A stretch of DNA of 34,233 nt from Amphimedon queenslandica (GCF_000090795.2 NW_003546390.1:173123-207355), one strand, 5' to 3'; shown: positions 18,601 to 31,522, numbered from the stretch's first letter. Numbers and translations are program-made. The notes: generated by a model not told the origin, from the letters alone.

Positions 18601-20851
18601 CTAGCAGTCCAAGGGGTTAAGGATCCGTTTGCTTGATAAATAACAATTTTATGAGTGTCTTCCTGATGCCCTAGCCACGTGCACAGTCTGTACTCATGAA
18701 CACTGCAGGGGAACACATTAATATACCAATAATATACCAATAATGTACTAATATAACAATAATATACCAATAATGTACAGTACATGTACAGTAGATAGCT
18801 GTACCTCTCTAGTGCTGATGTACCCAGTTCTTCTTCTATCAGTTTACTGGTTAACCTTTTAGCAGAAACTAATACATGAAATACATGAAATAAATAAATA
18901 AATAAATATTAATGTTATTATACCAATAGTGTTGACAGCAGCAGTGAGGTGTCTGGTGATGTGTGATAAGGGAATGTCAGCTGATATTGGTACCACAGCA
19001 ACAGTCGAGAGGTTAGAGACCAAGTGCTTACTGAGCATTGTAGAGTCTAATGAATACATGTTGATGTACATTATAATCAGTTCAACAGTTGACTTACTCT
19101 CAGTGGGTCCAGCTGGCATTGACAGGACTCTGTTATAGCTTCCCATTATCTTCTCCCCTAGTAACTGGATCAGCCTGGACACCACCTAATGTATAGTACA
19201 CGTACAATCATCATTAATAATAGTTCTTAAGGTACCTGAGGTTTCTTCATTTTAATTGTATTTAGCAAACCCAATGGAACACTTGCTAACTCTGTATCTC
19301 TATTTAATGCCCTAAAATAAGCCATGCCTTAAACCACACCCACATACCTTATAGCATGGACTGTAGTGGCACGAGGTGATTTTGTCATTACTTCAACCTA
19401 CCGCTATCAAATAAATAAGTGATTTTGATTGGTCGATACTAACCACACCCACTGTTTCACCACGCCCATACTCATCAGCTAATTCTTTCTTTCCGTCTTC
19501 ATTCTTCACCACTGACCGCAACCTCCCGTTCAGTATGATATAAGCAACAGTAGACTCCTCCCCCTGCCTATTAATAACTAATTAATAACTAGAACAAAAC
19601 ACTCATTTTTAAATTTGGCTAAAGTCCCTGTACTGTAGTACAGGCACTTTAGCCAATATAGCGATGTCTTAAAATGGTCGTAACTTGAAAAATTGAAGTC
19701 GGAATCGCCTCAAACTTTCTACACAGCATAAGGGCATCAATATGTATCAGAAAATGTAATAAAAATTTGGGGTCATTTTTTGGCCATTTTTTGAAAAAAA
19801 CCATGGACTATAGCCTTGGGTATTTTTCAGATTTTTGGCATTTTCTTTAAATGGCCGTAACTTGAAAAATTGAAGTCGGAATCACCTCAAACTTTCTACA
19901 CAGCATAAGGACATCATTATGTATCAGAAAATGTAATAAAAATTTGGGGTGATTTTTTGGCCATTTTTGGAAAAAAACAATGGACTATAGCCTTGGGTAT
20001 TTTTTAGATTTTTGACGTTTTCTTAAAATGGCTGTAACTTGAAAAATTGAAGTCAGAGTCAGCTCAAATTTTCTACACAGCATAAAAACATCAGTATGTA
20101 TCAGAAAATGTAATAAAAATTTGGGGTGATTTTTTGGCCATTTTTTGGAAAAAAACATGGACTATAGCCTTGGGTATTTTTCAGATTTTGGCTCATTTTT
20201 CTAAATGGCCGTAACTTGAAAAGTGGAAGTTGGAATTGCCTCAAACTTGCTACACAGCATAAAGACATTAATATGGATCAAAAAATGTAATAAAAGTTGA
20301 AAATTTTCTTCTTTTTAAATTTTGACTAAATTTGGCTAAAATCCTGGTACAGGGACTTTGGTCCAATTTTATAGCAACTTCAAAGTTCTCAAAAAATCAG
20401 GTTTTTATCTGAATCAGTTTAAAATATAACCACATGTACCTGTACAATGCTTTCCCAGCTTCTAAGTCCATCCAGTCAAGAGCAAAGTCCATTTGTTTGA
20501 CAAAATGAGACAATCTTCTCACAAGATCAGACGCTATCCCACAGACAGCTATCGGGTGCTCTGACAGGATCCTAACAGACAGAGGTAGAGGTACAGTACA
20601 CTAATACATGGTATGTACTGATAAAGGTTAGTCTTAGTGATGGCAATAAGATGAGAATATGAAGCTGCTTTCAATGATATAAAGGAAGGTTCACCAGTCA
20701 GAGCTGACAGGACTCCAACAAATTCTCCAGGTTGAGCGTAATACAGCAACTCTTCATGACTGCATGAGCCACTCTCCTTTGAACTGTGCAACTTGAACAC
20801 TTTAATCCGCCCAGAGACTATGAAATACACACAACTGTCCTGCATATATTA

Positions 20852-20882
<31 letters not shown>

Positions 20883-23310
20883 TACAAGATCTCCTTCATA
20901 TCCAAGGACAGAGTTACAAGCCACTTCAATTAGCTGTATCCTTCCATTGAGAAGTGAGTTATCCTACAGTATATGAATAGAGAGCAATGGACCACTAGTG
21001 TCTAATCATTGGGAGGAGCTACTTTGAGTTGGAATATTTTGATGAGGTCAGCAGTTGCTGCTTGTAATATATCGTTGCTCTCGAGAGACACAAAGTGAGA
21101 ATATCTTAATGGAACATTTTGAATGAGATTAGCTTTCACTGGCTGAGAACCACCAAACTCCATTCTATCAACTCTAGCCTAGTATACAGAGATATACTGA
21201 AATATACTACAATATACAGAGAGTATACTGAGATGAAGGTGGGGTTACCTGATTAATGACATTATCGAACTCAGGACTCTGGGCTGGTATCAGTCGGTGA
21301 GTGAATGATGCATTTTGACTGGTATCTATAGCAACAGCCTTTGGCTTCTTGCCAGTGGATTCATCACCAGTCGAGTCATACTTAGTCACTTCAAGAGGAG
21401 GAGGGGGAGGGTCACTGCATGCATAAAATACAGTATCAGTAGGTGTTAAGATCATGTTAAGATCATGTTAAGATCATGTTAAGATCATGTTAAGATCATG
21501 TTCAGTATATTATTCATTAAAGTATTACCTATTCCTTCCATCTGATGTCAATCCCTCACTGTCACTGTCACCGCCCACCAATTGAGTACTGAAACTATTA
21601 ATAGTAACAAGTTATTAATAGTCATGATTATTGCTGTACCTATTAATAGTATCACTGGTTTCATAATCATCAACTTGAAGCGATTGGTTAGTTCCAGTTC
21701 TTTGAAAGGAGTGCTTCAGTTTATAAATATTGAGGTCAGTAGGTATAGACACTTTCTATTAATAGATACAGTTACTAATAATACATGTGGATACACTGAT
21801 GGTTGCTAATAATAGATACATTAATGTGTGTTCATTATTACTTGTATCAGTAGTTCTTGTCCTAGTCCAAGAAACTGGTTCAATGCAAGGAAGGTGACCC
21901 TCTGCAACCGCAGCATTATGATCTAATAATAGTAACATTGTCTAATAATAGTAACAATGATAATAAATCACTTGTATTATTCTTAGAAGTGAATCCGGAT
22001 TTTCATCAAAAAACTTTTTAAATGAATTAGCTCTTATCCTGTACAATAATAGTACATATTGTTAGCCCCTCCCCCTGCCCCACCCTTTTCTCTTACTGAA
22101 GTACGTAAGTATCTCTCACTGCTCTAGCAGAGACAGTCCTAAAGGGGTGTGGCTGACCTGTAGGATGTAGATTAATATAATAATAGGACTAATGGACTGA
22201 CCAATAATGGCATCCATTAGGCTCAGTAAACTGTGAACACTTTCCCCAGTTCCAGCATCTTTAAGAGGAAACTCAGTTCCATCTTGTTCAATCAAGAACA
22301 CATGCAGTTTACCATTCTGTACTACATAGATACTGTCATCCACCTGCAGTGGGACAGCCCGTGGGTACATGTACTCCCTCATATTGTACTGTACCTGGCC
22401 TGGTCGAAACAAAATGGCACCAGATGGAACAAACTTTGTCTCCACGTGTTTGCACAGTTCCATGAACAAAGGTTTCTCAAAATGACCAAAAACCCTAACA
22501 CACAATGAATTACATGTACACTAACATTAACTAACCGAACACTTTTTAAAAGATACATAACATCATGAGGTATTTGACTCTCAAGCTATGATAAACAAAC
22601 AAACAAACAAACAAAATAAATAAACAAACAAAATATATGTGTACCTCCAGATCTGCTTCAAGGTAAGCTGCAGGTGGTTCTCTGTGTAACTGAATATCAG
22701 ACGTACTGGGGGGGAGGGGCTGGAACCGAAACCTATTAATAATGAGATATGGTTGGAATCAGTTCAAACGTGTTTGATATTCAAAGCAGCAATTTGGCAA
22801 TAAAATATCATAAACGTACCCAATTGAATTTCTTCTAAATTCATGAAGACGAGTCTAAAAATGTACATGTATAAGTACCTGTAAAATGGGTGTGGCTTAC
22901 CTTTCCAACTCTCATGACTCTTCGTCCCAAGTGACGGACTAAATCCCGTTTCCTTATCTCTGATGAGCGAGAAGACGGTACCACTTTAGACTCTATGGAT
23001 AGTCATTAATATTCATGAATATATTTTAAAATGACGTACGACGTCTCTCTTGCTGTCTCCTATAGCAGCAGCAGCAGCAGCAGTTGCAGCAGTACACGAA
23101 GGCACAGCTCAGTAGTAATATCAACACTGAGGTGACACTGGCCAGTTGGTTGTTATACAGTAGTAATGATAACTCCTGACTCTGTTTGATCCCCCAGTCC
23201 ATCCAAAGGTTATACATTAGAGCGACACTGCTATTGATCATTGGATCAACAGAAACTGAGGGAGAGAGAGAGGGAGAGACAGAATGCGGAGATACTGTTT
23301 CAGACGCCAT
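15645..23310 (-). CDS. Patatin-like phospholipase, neuropathy target esterase homologue (PNPLA6/7)
   Basis: A long multi-exon gene starting [10 protein letters not shown] at 23310. Order on the protein: a Ser-rich lumenal stub, one membrane anchor followed by a CCNCCCCCC run, and a basic linker [14 protein letters not shown]. Three cyclic-nucleotide-binding-like domains follow at about 22.5-22.1, 21.1-20.5 and 19.56-19.35 kb (e.g. [23 protein letters not shown]...[12 protein letters not shown]). Next come [18 protein letters not shown] and [12 protein letters not shown]. The patatin domain has oxyanion GGGGARG (17343-17363), the GTSIG serine elbow (17169-17183) and the catalytic DGG (16721-16728), so it looks active. 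The C-terminus is acidic. The family hydrolyses (lyso)phosphatidylcholine at the ER. One gene here could be the precursor of both vertebrate PNPLA6 and 7. Some small exons were not individually fixed. Confidence 0.93.
16644..16700 (-). other. 57-bp stop-free intron inside the patatin domain
   Basis: Canonical GTAATG...TTAG borders lie between NNLP and [19 protein letters not shown]. Splicing restores the family sequence NNLPADI. The intron is a multiple of three with no in-frame stop, so retention would insert 19 residues just after the catalytic DGG. Confidence 0.8.
17961..18574. repeat. Perfect GTAGT pentanucleotide array (about 123 units)
   Basis: A 614-bp run of GTAGT units without a single visible interruption fills 92% of a PNPLA6/7 intron (17921-18587). 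On the gene strand it reads CACTA repeats and has no stop codon in any frame, which makes long spurious LHYTT frames. Flanking exons RCIRQ and ADCILLVG join directly in the family, so the array is spliced out. Confidence 0.98.
19600..20430. mobile_element. Second copy of 177-bp repeat element, inverted, in PNPLA6/7 intron
   Basis: The TAACTTGAAA anchor recurs at 19681, 19858, 20035 and 20212 (period 177), in opposite orientation to the UCHL5 copy. The left end has a 38-bp imperfect palindrome at 19617-19654 with arms GGCTAAAGT and ACTTTAGCC around CCTGTACT and AGTACAGG. The right end has a related GGCTAAAATCC...GGGACTTTGG segment near 20334-20365. The tandem core between palindromic ends suggests a discrete element. 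Confidence 0.8.
21446..21503. repeat. 11-bp tandem repeat beside a PNPLA6/7 exon
   Basis: About five copies of GATCATGTTAA in a row lie immediately on the 5' side (gene sense) of the exon encoding [12 protein letters not shown]. Confidence 0.85.
22344..22394 (-). other. 51-bp stop-free intron inside first cNMP-binding domain
   Basis: GTACAG...CTGCAG borders sit between ILFRPGQ and [13 protein letters not shown], which abut in the family (FRPGQPDASIYVVQDG in human). The length is a multiple of three and no stop is in frame, so retention would add 17 residues in the cyclic-nucleotide-binding domain. Confidence 0.8.
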
Positions 23311-23423
23311 GACACTTTTATAATGTGGGTGTGGTTTAGTAATAAAACACACCCACTGATTAATAATTGTAATGGGTGTGGCTAATAACCAGCCACACCC
23401 TTTTGCAAATACTGCAGTAAGCA
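23311..23423. promoter_or_regulatory. Shared divergent promoter, PNPLA6/7 / TBC1D13, with CACCC-box inverted repeats
   Basis: The 113 bp between starts hold GGGTGTGGTT (23327-23336), GGGTGTGGCT (23374-23383) and its exact inverted copy AGCCACACCC (23391-23400) with a 7-bp spacer, plus ACACACCCAC near 23347. The symmetry fits a bidirectional promoter bound by KLF/Sp-type factors; binding is inferred. Confidence 0.55.
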
Positions 23424-25292
23424 ATGGCCAGCAAGAGCAAGTGAGTTAAGAGGTGGTTCTCCTCCTCCTTTAGTTAATGAGACCATTGTATGCAGGGTAG
23501 CTTCTTTCAAGGAGGTACTGTCCAAAGAAGAAATAGACATTGAAGAATTAAGAAGACTTTGTTTCTATGGTAAGCAAGTACCAACATGTTGTAGGCATGC
23601 ACCAATGTGTCTCTGCTTTAGGTTGTACTGATAAAGAAGGAATTAGAGCTACATGCTGGAAGGTAACATAGTAATGATGATGGTGATGATGATGATGATG
23701 ATGATTCAGATATTGTTGGGGTATTTACCAGTTAAGAGAAAGTACTGGGAAGAGGAATTAAGAAGACAGAGGTAATCACTGTAGAGTGACTAATGATCAT
23801 GTGACTATCATGTGACTGGTACAGGTCCTCGTATCACAGACTAATGAATGATGTAATCATCAATCCTTATAAGGAAGAGGATCAAACTGAAGCAGTTGAT
23901 CATGTGAGATGAATGTTAATTAATTAATTATTTATTAATTTATTTATTAGCCTCTTAATCCGAATCCGGACAGTCAATGGCACAAATATTTTGAAGATAA
24001 CGACATTTTATTACAAATAGACCACGACACGAGAAGACTCTATCCTGAAATATCATTCTTTCAATTGCCAACTATGTATCCAAGAAAAGCCTTTAATACC
24101 GGTATATTAATTAATGTATTAATAATATTAATTAATGTATTAATACATTAATACATTGTGTAGGCGTAGTGCTTGGTATTGAGGCTTTAAAAGAGCGTGT
24201 CAGTCACAGTTCTCTACCGTCACAGAAAGTAGAGTCCTCAAGGTATGGAGTGAGGAAGGTCAAAATAAAGAAGAATGAAGAGGAGCCGTTCAGCCCATTG
24301 AAGGAAGGGGAGGAGGGGCACTGGGAGGTGGGTGGAGTCTCTATTAATTCATTATCATACCTACTTGTAGGTCGTGGAAAGGATTTTATTTATTTATGCT
24401 AAAATGAACAAAGGGATTGGATACGTACAGGTATAATTAACTTAATTAATTAATGTTTATTTATTAATATTAATTGTTAGGGCATGAATGAAATAATTGG
24501 TCCAATTTATTACATATTTGCACAGCATCCGGACTCACTGTGGAAAGGTTTGTTTATTTTGTTGTTTATTTATTTATTTATTTAATGTATTATCAGAACA
24601 TGCAGAAGCTGATACATTCTTTTGTTTTTCAAACCTGATGGTTGAAATTGGAGACAATTTCACTAAGAAGCTAGACAGGTCCAGGGCAGGGATTGGTCAG
24701 TAGAACATTATACTGATTATATATGCATTATTGGACATTAAAAGGTGGCTCCATGAACAGATTGATGACTTTATTAAAAGACAGAGATACAGAGATACAC
24801 AAGAATCTAGTAATTAGTTGTTAGTATTATCGCTAATTTTAATATTCTCAGATTGATAAAGAGATAGATCCAGCATTCTTTGGTTTTCGTTGGATTACAT
24901 TGCTCCTATCTCAAGAGTTCTTATTACCAGGTACTGCACTATCATGATCATCATCATTATTATTGTTGTTGTTGTCAGATGTTATTAGATTGTGGGATTC
25001 ATTATTCTCAGATAGTGAAAGATTTGATTTTCTAATTTACGTTTGCACTGCCATGATAATGTATGAGCTCATTATTATTCATTGACTGTTGTCATGGTTA
25101 TGTTTATTAGATGCATTAGGACAGATATACTTGCGGCTGATTTTTCAGTGACAATAAAGCTACTCCAGGTAATTAATTAAAGACTTGATTAATTGATTAA
25201 TTAATTAACAGAACTACCCAATTGATGACATGCAGAGAATATTGCAAAAAGCTCAAGACATAAAACAATTCTATTCATTATCCAAACGCTAG
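23424..25292 (+). CDS. TBC1D13: TBC1 domain family member 13 (Rab GTPase-activating protein)
   Basis: A multi-exon gene encoding roughly 390 residues (human 400). Exon 1 (23424-23440) is only 17 nt, giving MASKSK, and joins VASFKEVLSKEEIDIEELRRLCFYG. Conserved blocks follow: CWKILLGYLP, DHPLNPNPDSQWHKYF, WEVVERILFIYAKMNKGIGY, EHAEADTFFCFSNLM and LLLSQEFLLPDVIRLWDSLF. The two catalytic fingers are present: the arginine finger in IDHDTRR and the glutamine finger in YVQGM. TBC1D13 acts as a GAP for Rab proteins (Rab35 in vertebrates) in membrane traffic. It ends KQFYSLSKR, 93 bp before the convergent PORCN stop. The segment between SFFQLP and HWEVVE is variable, as in the family. Confidence 0.95.
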
Positions 25293-25385
25293 CAGTCTTT
25301 ATATCATTGGCTAATTTTTAGTAATTTTTGTGACAAAATGAATTGATAATGGAATGTTGAAATGATGAATCATGAAGGAGATGGT

Positions 25386-27539
<2,154 letters not shown>

Positions 27540-27684
27540 ATTGGCTGGTGGGAGGGGCCAAGATATAACCACTCCCTCATTAAGGGAGTGGCCTCACTGA
27601 CAGTGTACGTGTCATTTCAGACTACGTGTACCATTCAGTCTTTGTCATCATTCAGTGTTAGTTATACTGAGTAGTTTCTGTTCA
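27540..27684. promoter_or_regulatory. Shared divergent promoter, PORCN / CREB3-like gene
   Basis: The 145 bp between starts include GGGAGGGGCC at about 27551, an inverted repeat CCACTCCCT / AGGGAGTGG at about 27571-27592 and TACGTGTCA (CRE/ACGTG-type core) near 27606. The ACGTG core could be an ER-stress or bZIP site, so self-regulation by the adjacent bZIP factor is possible but inferred. Confidence 0.45.
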
Positions 27685-29211
27685 ATGGAGGCTGGTACAG
27701 AGAATGGTGGGACTCTACTGCCTGGAAATGATGAAGAGTTGGATGGATTACTTTCTTATCTGCTGGGGGATGAGACTCTGTTTTATGGTTTGAATGATCT
27801 GGCCTCACCTCTTCCTCTCCATTGGGACTCTATGGACCTACCCACAACTGACAACACTCAGACTCAAGAATTGGAATGGAATCAAACTACTCAAGAATTG
27901 GAACGGAATGAAACTACTGAAGAATTGGAACGGAATGAAGTTATATCTAATGTACTTCATGACCATTCGTACTGTAAGAAGGAAGGGACAGGTCAAGGGG
28001 CGGAGTCACCAGCGGACCTACTGATGAAGGCTGATAATGAGGAGAGTAGTTCTGATGGAGGTAATGGATGAATTAATCAATAGTTAATTAATAATGGTTG
28101 CCTAGGTTACGACACAATGTCTTCGTCTCCTGGCAGTAAGTTGAGTCCTCATGCAAGTCCTAGCAATAAGGAGGAGACTCCATTCAGTATTGATCCTGTT
28201 AAACTCATTGATGAGAGAATTAAAGTAACCACACCCCCTGACCATGCCTCTTGACCCACACCCTTTCTTCCTTGCAGTATTTCATGAGTAAACACGATGA
28301 GGTCAATTTAACTGAAGAAGAGAAACAAACTTTAACATCTGAAGGATTACCCATACCAACTACACTACCTCTGACCAAAGTATGGAACCCATTAATCCAT
28401 TAATTAACTATTCAATTTAGACTGAAGAGAAAGCTCTAAAGACTGTGAGGAGGAAGATTAGGAATAAAGTAATAAATTATTATTAATGAGTTAAACATTA
28501 ATTAATTAATGTTAAAGGTTGCTGCCCAAGAGAGCAGAAACAAGAGAAAGAAATACATGGAAACGTTAGAAGAAAGGTATTATTAGTATACTATTAGTAT
28601 ATCTACTGTATACTATTAGTATATCTACTGTGTATTATTGGTGTATCTGTCCTTAGGCTCAAGTCTTGTAGCAGTGATAACAAGAGGTTGTTGAAGAAGG
28701 TTAGTTCACTGGAAACTGAGAACAAGAGCCTCAGACAGCAACTGGTACAGCTACAAGCACTTGTTACCAGGGCAACCAACCAAAGAGAACTGAGAGGACA
28801 ATTTGGCAGCTGTTTACTGGTAACATAATAATAATAACAATAATAATAATAATAATAATAATAATAATTGTTATTATTATTATTATTATTGTTAGGTTAT
28901 AGTGCTTTGTTTTGGTATATTATTTGCTAACCTATTGCCTTATACTAAAGTATCATTGTCTTCAGATATCAGCACCACTGCTGCTACTGGTAAGTACTAC
29001 TAATAACTGATTGATGATTATTAATTATTATTAACTAGTTCGTTCAAGATCATTATTATCTGTTGAGTCAGCACAATATTCTTGGGCCCATTGCTTTCTA
29101 TTATTCTGTAAACACTTGTTGCCACGGCAACTGCCTCCGCCTGTAAAGAGTGCTACAGTTTCCAAGGCTAACAGTAATTATTTATTTAACACAAACAGCA
29201 CTTCATCATAA
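27685..29211 (+). CDS. CREB3-like ER-membrane-anchored bZIP transcription factor
   Basis: The gene starts MEAGTENGGTLLPGNDEELD at 27685. The acidic activation region contains a 9-residue coding repeat (QELERNETT type). The family block LPIPTTLPLTKTEEKALKTV leads into the basic region RRKIRNKVAAQESRNKRKKY, then a leucine zipper (ERLKSC..NKRLLKKVSSLETENKSLRQQLVQLQ). A single membrane segment VIVLCFGILFANLLP follows, then a lumenal tail with RSLL, a match to the RxxL site-1 protease motif. CREB3/OASIS proteins sit in the ER and are cut in the Golgi by S1P and S2P, freeing the bZIP half for the nucleus. A 76-bp intron (28820-28895) lies exactly between zipper and anchor. Which of the vertebrate CREB3/CREB3L paralogues is closest cannot be told here. 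Confidence 0.92.
27865..27939 (+). repeat. 27-bp coding tandem repeat in activation domain
   Basis: Two full and one partial 27-bp units encode QELEWNQTT, QELERNETT, EELERNE. The frame is kept. Acidic/polar content fits an activation region. Confidence 0.9.
28820..28895 (+). other. Self-complementary AAT/ATT hairpin intron in CREB3-like gene
   Basis: This GT-AG intron consists of AATAATAATAACAATAAT-type repeats followed by their inverted complement ending TTATTGTTAG. The RNA can fold into one long hairpin with both splice sites at its base. The first in-frame codons after the zipper exon are GTA ACA TAA, so retention stops translation before the membrane anchor. Confidence 0.85.
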
Positions 29212-29279
29212 ATATTGGATAATTCAGAACTAATATAATTTATATAAAAATTTAAACACTTATCGTTGTAATAATAAAT

Positions 29280-30446
29280 TTAATAGTCAAACAGTTTTAT
29301 TAAAGATATCTTATTGGTCAGTAATGTATTCATTTTGTCCAGTAGATCCTTATCCCTCATTGTCTCCCAATGAAAGCCACACCCACTTCTAAGCCCAGGT
29401 TCCTGTGCCTCTATTAATAAAGTGAATCCAATTCCGTCCCCACTCGACACTAAATGTTCAATTGAATAAACACCAGCTGTTACATACGGGCCAGTACAAC
29501 CAGTGGACTATAGCGAGAGAGAGTGTTACTAATATGTGTCCTCTTGTCTCTGCTTACCTTCATTAATCTTTCAATGTCATGTCTCACTGAAGGAGAGCTC
29601 AAGGGGCTGGAAGGTAGTTTAGTGCTACCAGTAGCAACATCTCTTAGCAACACATTAACTTCTCCACTATACATAATTAATGGTATACAGGATTTCATGA
29701 ACATGATTGTACTGCACTTACTTGTTTCTGTGTAATACAACAGCTCTCATTGTGGTCATCTCATTTGATGCAGGTATTGCTAAATGGGAGTACTTCAGGC
29801 CTGCCTCAGTATACCATGACTCCGCTAGTTTTATGACATTCATGCAATCCATTGACCTCAAATCAATGGAGTCCAATCCATCTATTGGTATCCATTGTCC
29901 CTGTATTGACTCCTTGTCTTCTTCTTGAGGAGTCTTTAGTTTACCACCTGTGATACGTCCTACGTAGGTCCGGCCATAAGTGGGTGTGTTTGATTCATTA
30001 ATACTAACCGGCAAAAGTAAACCTGATCCATTGGAAGGAATTTGTTTCAATTCCAATAATTGAAACTGGTTCAAAGTCATAGCCAGACTCTTCCTTGACT
30101 TCCCTCCTAACTGCCTCCTATCAATAGAAGATGAATGGTCCACCTCCACAATGACTAGTAATGACTGACTCACCTCCAGTGATTCATTCTGTTCCACTCT
30201 ACCAGCTGGCAGGTACCACTTTCCTCTACAGGACCTCTTAGCTTCTTGTATTAATAATACTTTACCATCCGCTACCAGCAGTCCAGCCACAATGTAGCAA
30301 GTATTGTATCCGAGTCTAACAGCTGGAGAGGGTTAGTGCAATGGCTGAGGACTTGATATGTTCTTACTCTTTCCTCCTTTCCTTGGGTCATCATTCACTA
30401 TCAATGGGGAAGGTTTGTAGTCTATAATCTCCTTTATTTCATCCAT
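29280..30446 (-). CDS. NUDT18-like Nudix hydrolase
   Basis: A multi-exon gene starting MDEIKEIIDYKPSPLIVN at 30446 (exon 1 30446-30368, exon 2 30322-30174). Exon 2 gives VRLGYNTCYIVAGLLVADGK and KVLLIQEAKRSCRGKWYLP, matching human NUDT18. Joining exon 3 completes a textbook Nudix box GX5EX7REUXEEXGU: G-RVEQN-E-SLEEAVR-REVKEESGY. Further blocks are FQWIRFTFAG, GRITGGKLKTPQEEDKESIQGQWIPID and a C-terminal part ending KISLIKLFDY at 29280. NUDT18 hydrolyses oxidised nucleoside diphosphates such as 8-oxo-dGDP, cleaning the nucleotide pool. Substrate here is inferred from the family. It is convergent with the CREB3-like gene (68 bp gap) and divergent from the next gene. Confidence 0.88.
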
Positions 30447-30614
30447 TCCTATTCCTATAGCCTACAGGTCTCTCGGGTCTATCTGTGGATCAGGTGATTT
30501 AGTATGTCTTTTGCTGACTGCAGAGTGCAGACTCAGCTGGTAGGTGTGGTTAATGATGATTGCTCGTCCCACCACCCACACACTGGCCCTTTGGCATTTC
30601 CTTTAGAAAACAAG
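30447..30614. promoter_or_regulatory. Divergent promoter region, NUDT18-like / four-span gene
   Basis: If the ATG at 30504 is used only 57 bp separate the two starts; otherwise 168 bp. The interval carries GGTGTGGTTAATG at about 30544-30556 and, on the plus strand, a likely 5' exon ending CTG before GTAGGT (30540) that splices to TTTCCTTTAG at 30606. Confidence 0.4.
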
Positions 30615-31522
30615 ATGCCAGGTAGAAGGAGACGTAAGTGTTGTTATTATTGTCCCTTCCCCTTAGATTGGTCTTTATTCTGTAGAGACAGACAGTGTAG
30701 GTGGTAAGGTGGAGGCTGGTTGTGCTAAATGTTGTTCTTATTGTCGTTTCTCTCCTCTCGGCTCTGCTGTTTGTTACAGTAATTAACTCCTCCTCCTACT
30801 TATTATTAATGAAGTTCATTTTAGGTGCTATTATCATAACAGTAGCCACACTGATACTCTATTTAGCTGGGGCTGGACTATGTTAGTGTTACTGTTGACA
30901 TGTTCTTTACTTTTCATGTTCGTTTGTTTCTTTTAGCTTCTGCTGCTGAGCCAGAGAAAGGTCAACCCGATGGTTTTTGCAGTGAGGATACTAGTTTAAA
31001 AATATCTTATGACAATTACTTGAAAGTAAGTCATGATCAAGTATCACCTGTACCTATACTGAGCTCCTCTCCTACGATCAGTACACTGGTGTCATTGTCC
31101 TGCTCCTGGTAATTGCCGTCATTATGAGTTGCTGTGTCTGCTGTGGGTGCTTCTGTGAGCTACCAAAGGCCGTTAAGATAGCAGCTGGTATAACAATCAT
31201 CCCTGTTGCTGTGTTAATGCTGCTCTATGGAGGCTGGTTGGTTATTGGTACTGTATTGTTTCATGACATGAGCAGTGACTTGAGCAGCAAGAAGGTGTGT
31301 CGGAATGTCATTGTATATGTGATCCTCCTGTACATTTACCTGTTCCTATTGATTGGGTTTGGAACCATTGTCTTCATTTGGAAGTGCTACAATGTAAGTA
31401 CCAGCAAGAAGACTGCTGCTTTCACTAAGACCACAAAATCACGAGTACCCGAGGGAGCAGGAGGAGGAGGAGGGCTGGTTGGTAAAGTGGGTGGAGCTAA
31501 AATGGCAATGGCTGTCCTTTAG
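30615..31522 (+). CDS. Four-span membrane protein with Cys-rich segments, unknown family
   Basis: Preferred model: exons 30615-30633, 30686-30778, 30825-30881, 30937-31025 and 31082-31522 give 232 residues. It starts MPGRRRQTDS, then a GCAKCCSYC motif. Four membrane segments follow: SAIIITVATLILYLAGAGL, TGVIVLLLVIAVIM (followed by SCCVCCGCFC), AAGITIIPVAVLMLLYGG and VIVYVILLYIYLFLLIGFG. The C-terminus is Lys/Thr and Gly-rich. All junctions are GT-AG and in phase. An alternative 5' end starts at ATG 30504 and reads the 30701-30824 stretch in another frame as an extra hydrophobic segment; splice signals favour the first model. Topology resembles TMEM272-like proteins, but I cannot assign a family. 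Confidence 0.6.

Noticed and set aside
17916..18785. 289-residue open frame of repeated LHYTT units
   Set aside because: It is the pentanucleotide array read through an intron; only the part encoding [18 protein letters not shown]...RCIRQ is PNPLA6/7 exon.
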